Shown piece after piece: positions 1 through 6,476 of a DNA stretch of 54,894 nt. Both the position numbers and the translations under genes were made by a program. A model generated the notes under the pieces. That model was not told the DNA's origin and made no database searches. It saw only the letters and a program-made list of their open reading frames with translations. How positions within the stretch are numbered: the first letter of the stretch is position 1; every line of letters starts with the position of its first letter. Source of the DNA: Prochloron sp. SulCav_FS08_3_32_3330 (GTDB lineage: Bacteria > Cyanobacteriota > Cyanobacteriia > Cyanobacteriales > DYNF01); assembly GCA_020721205.1 (NCBI GenBank), contig DYNF01000009.1, positions 1 to 54,894 of the forward strand, given 5' to 3'.

Positions 1-463
1 TTAAATTATAAGGAGTAGAATTAACCCATTCAGGAATATTACTCATAACTTGTTTCCTTAAATCATAAGCCGTTGGCAACTTTTCTCCTAATTTATATTG
101 TTCTTTTAAAATAGCAATCGCTTGATTATAACAATAACGACTAGAAGCTAACCACTTACGGTAAACTGATTTAAGCCTTGTTTCAGGGTAAATCCTGATC
201 TTCTTTGATGAGAGGTTTATACTTTCGCAATCCGTAGAGTCAGCAGAAGAAGATGGGAATGATTGCAAGTATGTCTTCCACCATTTCTCTTTCTGGAGAT
301 AACTCACAGTTGTGGTAAACCACGAGTTGGTAATTATCGAGTTTACAGAGCCGATCAAGGGAGCTAAATCCGAGTTTAACGTCATTGATCCCGACCACAA
401 GCAGGACGACATTTCCTGACATAACTTATTCCAGAATGGCTTTAAAACATTAGCTTTTGTCAT
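1..463 (-). CDS. TnpB-type (IS200/IS605 OrfB) protein, N-terminal part, cut by window edge
   Basis: An open frame runs without a stop from an ATG at 463 to the left window edge (about 154 codons), so the C-terminal nuclease domain lies outside. It begins MTKANVLKPFWNKLCQEMS and later reads KKIRIYPETRLKSVYRKWL, then KLPTAYDLRKQV. The second block is the usual TnpB N-terminal region (the strand-rich start that binds guide RNA in this family). The first ~80 residues are an extra leader that I recall from some cyanobacterial TnpB proteins. TnpB proteins are RNA-guided nucleases of IS200/IS605 elements. The RuvC residues, zinc finger and any guide RNA cannot be judged here. No TnpA is visible on this side. 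Confidence 0.7.
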   Translation of the reverse strand, partial: MTKANVLKPFWNKLCQEMSSCLWSGSMTLNSDLAPLIGSVNSIITNSWFTTTVSYLQKEKWWKTYLQSFPSSSADSTDCESINLSSKKIRIYPETRLKSVYRKWLASSRYCYNQAIAILKEQYKLGEKLPTAYDLRKQVMSNIPEWVNSTPYNL

Positions 464-627
464 TGATTCCGATCCGATTTCTTTGACAATTTGGGTTTTT
501 GAGTACAAACTAAGGAGATATATTATTTTAACCTAAATTTAGGTGAATTAAATTTAATTATCTCAAGTATAATCTATTTATTTGGATATCTCCTGATAAT
601 TCCATTAATTTGAGATTCTATCATTTA

Positions 628-680
628 CAGTGACCAGTGACCAGTGACCAATGACCAGTGACAAATGACAAATGACCAGT
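628..680. repeat. Heptamer tandem repeat (CAGTGAC type)
   Basis: Seven consecutive 7-bp units, mostly CAGTGAC with CAATGAC and AAATGAC variants, lie between the TnpB gene and trpE. This is the short tandemly repeated repetitive sequence type common in cyanobacterial intergenic DNA. Confidence 0.85.
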
Positions 681-706
681 TAATATCTTAATCGTTTAAA
701 ATATTA

Positions 707-734
707 TTCATCGTTCATCATTCATCGTTCATCG
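707..734. repeat. Heptamer tandem repeat (TTCATCG type)
   Basis: Four 7-bp units (TTCATCG, TTCATCA, TTCATCG, TTCATCG) end 15 bp before the trpE start codon, so they lie within its likely leader. Confidence 0.8.
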
Positions 735-749
735 TTATAAAATATATTC

Positions 750-2279
750 ATGATTTTTCCTGACTTTCCACATTTTCAAACCCTCGCCACTCAAGGTAAT
801 TTTATTCCCGTTTATCAAGAATGGGTCGCTGATTTAGAAACCCCTGTTTCCGCTTGGTATAAAGTTTGTGAAGACCATCCCTACAATTTTTTATTGGAGT
901 CGGTGGAAGGTGGGGAAACCGTTGGACGTTATAGTTTTTTAGGTTGTGATCCTGTGTGGGTTTTATCCTGTAAAGGAAATCAAACTATTCAAACCCATCG
1001 TGATGGTACAATTGAATCATTTGAAGGTAATCCTTTTGATATTTTAACCGCTAGATTAAAACCCTATCAGCCTGTAAAATTACCGGAGTTACCCCCCGGA
1101 ATCGGCGGTCTATTTGGCTTTTGGGGTTATGAATTAATTAATTGGATTGAACCTACTGTGCCGATTTATCCTAGTCAAGAGGCTGATCTCCCCGATGGCA
1201 TCTGGATGCAAGTGGATAATTTAATTATTTTTGATCAGGTAAAACGGAAAATCTGGGCGATCGCCTACGCTGATCTACGGGATCCTCAAGGAGATATAGA
1301 ACAAATTTATCAATCTACCTGCGATCGGATCACAAAATTAGTCTTAAAATTAAAATTACCTTTACCCGTTAAAGCGAAACAGTTAGAATGGAACTCCCCT
1401 CACAGTCCTCGCTATCATCAACCTCTGAATTATAGTAGTAATACTACGAAAGAGGCTTTTTGTGAGAATGTGATTAAAGCGAAAGAACATATTAAAGCGG
1501 GAGATATCTTCCAAGTAGTCTTATCTCAACGGTTACAGGCTACTTATCACGGTGATCCTTTTGATTTATACCGTTCTTTAAGATTGGTAAATCCTTCTCC
1601 TTATATGGCTTTTTACCATTTTAAAGATTGGCAAATTATTGGCTCATCTCCTGAAGTGATGGTTAAGGCAGAAAACACGGAAAACTCTGAATTGAAAGCG
1701 ACTGTGCGCCCGATCGCTGGAACACGCCCCAGAGGTAAAACTCGCCTTGAAGATGAAGCTTTGGCACAGGATTTATTACAGGATCCGAAGGAAATCGCTG
1801 AACATATTATGTTAGTAGATTTAGGACGAAATGATTTAGGGCGGGTTTGTGAGTCGGGTAGCGTGGAAGTAGATCAATTAATGGTTATAGAGCGTTATTC
1901 CCATGTTATGCACATTGTGAGTAATGTAATCGGTAAATTAGACCCAAATAATACAGCATGGGATTTATTAAAAGCCTGTTTTCCTGCGGGAACTGTGAGT
2001 GGTGCGCCAAAAATTAGGGCAATGGAAATTATAAATGAACTTGAACCGGAGCGCCGAGGTCCTTATTCGGGAGTTTATGGTTATTATGATTTTGAGGGTC
2101 AATTAAATACGGCGATCGCTATTCGCACGATGGTAGTACGCTCTTTACAGGAAAATTGTCATCAAGTTTCGGTTCAAGCGGGAGCGGGACTTGTAGCGGA
2201 TTCTGAGCCTGAGAAAGAGTATGAAGAAACTCTGAATAAAGCCCGAGGATTATTAGAGGCAATTCGGAGTTTAATATAA
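750..2279 (+). CDS. trpE: Anthranilate synthase component I
   Basis: The 509-residue product converts chorismate to anthranilate, the first step of tryptophan synthesis, with a glutaminase partner (TrpG) not seen here. The N-terminal domain contains LLESVEGGE, the kind of LLES motif used for tryptophan feedback binding. The C-terminal chorismate-binding domain shows RPIAGTRPRG, LGRNDLGRV, the PAGTVSGAPK loop and GAGLVADSEPEKEYEET. Length is normal for stand-alone TrpE. A PabB-type enzyme is less likely given the LLES region. There is no clear Shine-Dalgarno; heptamer repeats directly precede the gene. It is isolated from other trp genes, as is usual in cyanobacteria. Confidence 0.93.
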   Translation: MIFPDFPHFQTLATQGNFIPVYQEWVADLETPVSAWYKVCEDHPYNFLLESVEGGETVGRYSFLGCDPVWVLSCKGNQTIQTHRDGTIESFEGNPFDILTARLKPYQPVKLPELPPGIGGLFGFWGYELINWIEPTVPIYPSQEADLPDGIWMQVDNLIIFDQVKRKIWAIAYADLRDPQGDIEQIYQSTCDRITKLVLKLKLPLPVKAKQLEWNSPHSPRYHQPLNYSSNTTKEAFCENVIKAKEHIKAGDIFQVVLSQRLQATYHGDPFDLYRSLRLVNPSPYMAFYHFKDWQIIGSSPEVMVKAENTENSELKATVRPIAGTRPRGKTRLEDEALAQDLLQDPKEIAEHIMLVDLGRNDLGRVCESGSVEVDQLMVIERYSHVMHIVSNVIGKLDPNNTAWDLLKACFPAGTVSGAPKIRAMEIINELEPERRGPYSGVYGYYDFEGQLNTAIAIRTMVVRSLQENCHQVSVQAGAGLVADSEPEKEYEETLNKARGLLEAIRSLI

Positions 2280-2301
2280 ATCGCCAACGGGTTAAAAATC
2301 G

Positions 2302-2756
2302 CCAACGGGTTAAAACCCGTTGCTACCCAAACAAAACCCGTCTTCACGGGTTTTATGATTAAATATTAACGAATATATAAAAATTAAACCTGCGTATGCC
2401 TGTTTCGTTTATGTAGCAACAGGTTTCAACCTGTTGCCTTTTTGGAAACTTTTTTCCCAACGGGTTAAAACCCGTTGCTACCCAAACAAAACCACTGGAG
2501 TCCTAGGTTTTATGATTAAATATTAACAAATATTTAAAAATTAAACCTGCGTATGCCTGTTTCGTTTATGTAGCAACAGGTTTCAACCTGTTGCCTTTTT
2601 GGAAACTTTTTTCCCAACGGGTTAAAACCCGTTGCTACCCAAACAAAACCACTGGAGTCCTAGGTTTTATGATTAAATATTAACGAATATTTAAAAATTA
2701 AACCTGCGTAGGCAGGTTTTGTTTATGTAGCAACAGGTTTCAACCTGTTGCCTGTT
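2302..2756. repeat. Three tandem copies of a palindromic element (family 1)
   Basis: Units start at 2302, 2457 and 2614 (spacing 155 and 157 bp). Each unit opens with the hairpin CAACGGGTTAAAACCCGTTG, then GCTACCCAAACAAAACC. An AT-rich core follows (GATTAAATATTAAC), then an AAACCTGC hairpin, then GTAGCAACAGGTTTCAACC with TGTTGCC. The two ends are imperfect inverted repeats of about 40 bp, and each end contains its own smaller palindrome. Other copies lie at 4931, 6262, 36179, 43877 and 50413. It looks like a non-coding MITE-type element. No gene is seen in 2280-2842. Confidence 0.9.
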
Positions 2757-2842
2757 GCCTGTTACCTTTTTGGAAAATAAAATCAACCCTTTTTTAAATC
2801 AGGGCATATTTATTTAATGACGTTTAACTAAATTTTTCAAAA

Positions 2843-3847
2843 TTAAAGGATCATACTAGATAAATTTTGACGAGGATTATAACTTTTGATTGAGCGTAAT
2901 TTCTCATAATATTCCTTTTCCGTAGCACTCGGATTTTGAGGTGTAGCGATCGCAATTTTTACCAGTTGATCCCCTCGTTGTCCCTTCGGTAAATGCCATC
3001 CTTTCCCCTTCAGACGTAAAGATTGACCCGATTTTATTCCGGGAGGTACTCTCATCGTCACCATTCCATCAGGAGTCGGTACTTCAATCGAAGCACCTAA
3101 AACCGCCTCATCAGGCGTAATCGGCACTTCACAGATTAAATTATCCCCTTCAAACTCAAAAAATGAATGCGAAATTAATTCCACATTGAGATAAAGATCC
3201 TGACGTTTACGAGTAAAAGGATCAATCGAACCTTTCCCTTTAATCCGAATCCGACTACCGGGTTTAGCACCGGGAGGAATCCTCACATCTACAATTTCAT
3301 TAGCTAAACTTAGACGTTTTCTTGTTCCTCTAAAAGCCTCAGAATAAGTTAAAGAAATAGTAGCTTCCATTTGAGGTGTAGAAGGGGGTTCACTATAGCC
3401 ATTATTTCCGCCAAAACCTCTGGCAAAATCTTGATAAACCGTTTGATTAACCCCCTGTGGACGATAATTAGTGCTGGTACGGCGTTGACCACCGGAAGTA
3501 GAAAAACGTCCTAATAATTCATTAATAAACTCATCAAAATTGCCATATTGACTAAAATCAAAGCCACCAACATCCGTATTAAAACCCCCTGCCCCACCGC
3601 TAGATTGGGAGGCTTGTTTCCAATATTGACCAAACTGATCATATTTTTTGCGTTTATCTTCATCAGACAGAACTTCATAAGCCTCACTAACTTCTTTAAA
3701 ACGGGCTTCAGCCTGTTGATCATTCGGATTACGATCAGGATGATATTTCAGTGCAAGTTTGCGAAAAGTCTTTTTAATATCCTCAGCACTGGCGGTTTTA
3801 TTCAACCCCAATATTGCATAATAGTCTTTAAAGTCGGTGGAAGCCAT
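2843..3847 (-). CDS. DnaJ-class co-chaperone without zinc finger (CbpA/type II)
   Basis: An Hsp40 that would stimulate DnaK ATPase activity. The J domain occupies about residues 1-70 with the HPD motif in KYHPDRNP. A Gly/Phe-rich linker follows ([14 protein letters not shown]), then two beta-rich C-terminal substrate-binding domains ([35 protein letters not shown]). There are no CxxCxGxG repeats, so it is not a type I DnaJ. I place the start at the ATG at 3847 (MASTDF): AGGAG lies 10 bases upstream, a better distance than for the TTG two codons earlier. No CIRCE operator is visible upstream although hrcA is in the window. Confidence 0.9.
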   Translation of the reverse strand: MASTDFKDYYAILGLNKTASAEDIKKTFRKLALKYHPDRNPNDQQAEARFKEVSEAYEVLSDEDKRKKYDQFGQYWKQASQSSGGAGGFNTDVGGFDFSQYGNFDEFINELLGRFSTSGGQRRTSTNYRPQGVNQTVYQDFARGFGGNNGYSEPPSTPQMEATISLTYSEAFRGTRKRLSLANEIVDVRIPPGAKPGSRIRIKGKGSIDPFTRKRQDLYLNVELISHSFFEFEGDNLICEVPITPDEAVLGASIEVPTPDGMVTMRVPPGIKSGQSLRLKGKGWHLPKGQRGDQLVKIAIATPQNPSATEKEYYEKLRSIKSYNPRQNLSSMIL

Positions 3848-4099
3848 TAACAAAAGTCTCCTCTTGTGTCATATACTTGTGTCATATAGGTTAGATGATT
3901 TTAGCAATTACAAAATTGCACTCTCAGTAAGTTTATATTAATCTAATTTATTTAACTTAGCAATTTTTTTGTTATATTCATAAGTTAACATATTTGTCAA
4001 TCTGATTAAGTGCGGTTTTCCCTGATATTTTTGGGCATTTTCCCTAATTAAGCTAAAATAAGATCATTTTCAATTTTGGATTTAGTATAATATTGAAAG

Positions 4100-4921
4100 A
4101 TGAAGAACATTAAAATTATTTTTACAGATTTAGATGGAACTATTTTACCCTATAATCGTTTTATTAGTGTAACGGATTTAGAAACATTTAATTTACTTAA
4201 ACAGACAGATATTATTAAAGTTATTGCCACAGGAAGAACTTTAAATTCTTTAAAATCTGTCATTGGTTTAGATTTTCCCATTGATTATGCGATCTTTTCT
4301 TCCGGTTCTGGTATTATTAATTGGCAAACTCAAGAAATTATTACCTATTATTCTTTTCCTCAATCTAAACTTAAAAAAATTACCCAAATTTTATTTAATT
4401 TAGATCAGAATTTTTTAATTTATGATCTTATTCCCCATAATCATTATTTTCAATATTATCAATCAAGTGTTATTTTACCTGATTTTCAAAGATATTTAAG
4501 CATTAATCAACAATTTAGTCGTCCTTTTCAATCTCATAATCTTAATCAAGATGCTACTCAACTTTTAACGATGTTAGACTCTTTAGATCAGTTTAATTAT
4601 CTTAATGATTTATTAGAAAAATTAGGGATTAAAATTCTCAGGGCTACTTCCCCGATTGATAATCAAACTATTTGGATGGAATTTTTTAATCCTGAAGTTT
4701 CTAAGGGTAATGCCGCTAATTTTTTATGTCAAAAATTAGCAATAGATCCTCTTTATAGTTTAGGGATTGGTAACGATTTTAATGATCTTGATTTATTAAA
4801 TTTTACCTATTATAGTTATGTGGTAGATAATGCACCTTTAGAATTAAAAAAATTATATCAAACTACTGCTAGTATTGATCATAATGGGTTTTCTCAAATT
4901 ATGAGAACTTTTATCCGTTGA
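4100..4921 (+). CDS. HAD-superfamily phosphatase (IIB/Cof type)
   Basis: The 273-residue cytosolic hydrolase shows HAD motif I as FTDLDGTIL (residues 8-16), motif II ATGR, a conserved Lys in SKGNAANFL, and motif IV in GIGNDFNDLDLL. The spacing and the large C2 cap between motifs II and III fit the IIB group. That group holds sugar phosphatases such as sucrose-phosphate and mannosyl-3-phosphoglycerate phosphatases and Cof-type enzymes. The natural substrate cannot be set from the sequence. It is divergent from dnaJ with a 252-bp AT-rich gap. A short stretch at 47182-47289 resembles its first 25 residues. Confidence 0.8.
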   Translation: MKNIKIIFTDLDGTILPYNRFISVTDLETFNLLKQTDIIKVIATGRTLNSLKSVIGLDFPIDYAIFSSGSGIINWQTQEIITYYSFPQSKLKKITQILFNLDQNFLIYDLIPHNHYFQYYQSSVILPDFQRYLSINQQFSRPFQSHNLNQDATQLLTMLDSLDQFNYLNDLLEKLGIKILRATSPIDNQTIWMEFFNPEVSKGNAANFLCQKLAIDPLYSLGIGNDFNDLDLLNFTYYSYVVDNAPLELKKLYQTTASIDHNGFSQIMRTFIR

Positions 4922-4930
4922 CAGTGGATA

Positions 4931-5116
4931 GCAGGGCGTTTTCATTATCGGGAGGCAACGGGTTGAAACCCGTTGCTACATAAACAAAACCTGCCTACGC
5001 AGGTTAAATTTTAAAATATTAGTTAATATTTAATCCTAAAACCCGTAAAGACGGGTTTTGTTTGGGTAGCGACAGGTTTTAACCTGTCGTAAAAAAAAAG
5101 AATGAAAACGCCCTGC
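4931..5116. repeat. Palindromic element, family 1, full-length form
   Basis: This copy shows the outermost ends: GCAGGGCGTTTTCATT at 4931-4946 and its exact inverse AATGAAAACGCCCTGC at 5101-5116. Inside are the nested hairpins CAACGGGTTGAAACCCGTTG, AACCTGCCTACGCAGGTT, AACCCGTAAAGACGGGTT and GACAGGTTTTAACCTGTC. Compared with the 2302 copies it is in the opposite orientation. Confidence 0.9.
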
Positions 5117-5158
5117 ACAGAAGGGGGAGTTCTTTTCTTTATTTTTGTTTGTTCAATA

Positions 5159-5188
5159 TTGGACTGATCCAATTTTTTCTGATAATAT
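5159..5188 (+). promoter_or_regulatory. Candidate promoter for the cold-shock gene
   Basis: TTGGAC (5159-5164) is followed after 16 bases by GATAAT (5181-5186, overlapping TAATAT). This would give a leader of roughly 115 bases before the csp start, a length typical of cold-shock mRNAs. Position is by consensus only. Confidence 0.35.
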
Positions 5189-5308
5189 GATATAAGGTAA
5201 CACTTAATTAAATTAAATATGATAGGAATATTTTTTTATAGATTTAGTAACTATTTATAAATTTATTTAAGTTTTTTTAAATTTTGATCCGTACTTAGGA
5301 GACTCTCA

Positions 5309-5515
5309 ATGACGCAAGGAAAAGTTAAATGGTTTAACAAAATCAAAGGCTATGGTTTTATATCCCCAAACGATGGAGGCAATGACGTTTTTGTTCATAT
5401 TAACACACTAGAACAGTGTGGTTTAAGTGGACTACAAGAAGATGACAATGTTCAATTTGAACTAGCTGAAAATCGTGGCAAAGTAGTTGCATCGAATATA
5501 AAACTAATAAACTAA
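5309..5515 (+). CDS. Cold-shock domain protein (CspA family)
   Basis: A 68-residue single-domain nucleic-acid-binding protein. RNP1 is present as KGYGFI (with Y where KGFGFI is common) and RNP2 as VFVHI; the N-terminus reads GKVKWFNKIKG. Length matches bacterial Csp proteins, which melt mRNA secondary structure in the cold. AGGAG sits 9 bases before the ATG. From general knowledge, many cyanobacteria lack CspA-type proteins and use RRM-type Rbp instead; this window has both (see 50630). The gene stands alone with a long AT-rich leader. Confidence 0.92.
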   Translation: MTQGKVKWFNKIKGYGFISPNDGGNDVFVHINTLEQCGLSGLQEDDNVQFELAENRGKVVASNIKLIN

Positions 5516-5569
5516 TAACTGTTTTTTATTCTCCCGTTTTGACTGGCGATAATTAAACTTTATTATATT

Positions 5570-5604
5570 ATGGTAGGAGTTTAACAAGGTTAAACCCCTA
5601 TCAT
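5570..5604. terminator. Hairpin after csp
   Basis: ATGGTAGGAGTTTAAC and GGTTAAACCCCTATCAT form a long stem with two G-U/mismatch positions around an AA loop. It lies between the convergent csp and STAS genes, where it could end transcription. There is no strong U-run. Confidence 0.45.
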
Positions 5605-5729
5605 AATCCAACAAAAAACACATTTTCTTCACCAGATCCCACAAGATTTTAATTTTATCCCCATTATTTATTTTGAAAAATAATGAATAAGTTATTAAAA
5701 TAATATTTAATTTAAAATTGTTTTATTCG

Positions 5730-6068
5730 TTAAATTCTAGTCATCGTAAGCTCAAGATTATCTCTACTTTCAAAAATTTCAAAGACACGATCTAATTGAG
5801 TTAATTCAAAAATCATCCGCACAGAAGGTGCTAAAGAACAAATAATCAAGCGTCTACCTAAACTTTGGGCGAGACGAAAACCATTAACTAAAGCCATTAA
5901 ACCTGCACTATCCAGAAAATCTACTTGAGTCATATCCACTACAAGAATCGGGTTATTTTCAGAGGATACAGCCGAATTTAATTCTTTTTCAAATTCATTA
6001 ACATTTGCGACACTAACAGCACCTGAAGGTTCTACGGTGGGTATAGTGGTATTTTGGGTTAAAGTCAT
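5730..6068 (-). CDS. STAS-domain protein (anti-sigma factor antagonist type)
   Basis: The 112-residue product is a lone STAS domain of the SpoIIAA type. The segment VDFLDSAGLMALVNG carries the Ser (DSAGL) that partner kinases phosphorylate in this family, followed by a RRLIICSLAPSVRMIFELTQL helix-strand region. Such proteins work in partner switching with RsbW-like kinases and PP2C phosphatases, none of which is adjacent. In cyanobacteria related STAS proteins sit near chemotaxis-like systems. The CheA-type gene beginning at 9284 is next on the same strand, but a 408-bp repeat-filled gap separates them. AAGGAG precedes the ATG by 9 bases. Confidence 0.88.
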   Translation of the reverse strand: MTLTQNTTIPTVEPSGAVSVANVNEFEKELNSAVSSENNPILVVDMTQVDFLDSAGLMALVNGFRLAQSLGRRLIICSLAPSVRMIFELTQLDRVFEIFESRDNLELTMTRI

Positions 6069-6229
6069 GGTCTTTTCTCCTTAGTTCTCAAAATTAAATG
6101 AATCAGAATTTTTATTTATATTTACAATCTAATTCTTAAATGTGCAATTCTTGTGTAAACTTCAAAAAAACTTTTTTTTGAGAAAAGATCAAAAGTGCAA
6201 ATTTTGTGTAAATTACTTTAGTCTTGTTT

Positions 6230-6472
6230 GTAGTTGGGCTTTAGCCCTACTTTAAGTAGGGTGTTTTCATTCTTTTTTTTCCCAACGGGTTGAAACCCGT
6301 TGCTACCCAAACAAAACCCGTCTTCACGGGTTTTAGGATTAAATATTAACTAATATTAAAAAATTCAACCTGCGTAGGCAGGTTTTGCTTATGTATCAAC
6401 GGGTTTTAACCCGTTGCCTCCCGACTTTGAAAACGCCCTGCTACTTTAAGTAGGGCTAAAGCCCAACTACGA
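6230..6472. repeat. Family-2 palindrome interrupted by a family-1 element
   Basis: Outer parts read GTAGTTGGGCTTTAGCCC on the left and GGGCTAAAGCCCAACTAC on the right. Between them lies a family-1 element running from GTGTTTTCATT to AAAACGCCCTGC. The 14-bp sequence TACTTTAAGTAGGG occurs on both sides of the insert (6248-6261 and 6442-6455). Removing one copy plus the insert restores an uninterrupted perfect palindrome, which looks like insertion with target duplication. Confidence 0.8.
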
Positions 6473-6476
6473 ACTT

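Noticed and set aside
464-749. Regulatory attenuator for trpE
   Set aside because: No Trp-rich leader peptide or terminator/antiterminator pairing found; the region is heptamer repeats and AT-rich DNA.
3548-3850. 100-residue plus-strand ORF over dnaJ
   Set aside because: Shadow of the dnaJ coding sequence; low-complexity Ile/Phe-rich translation.
3848-4099. CIRCE operator upstream of dnaJ
   Set aside because: There is TTAGCA and GCACTC nearby, but not the TTAGCACTC-N9-GAGTGCTAA inverted repeat.
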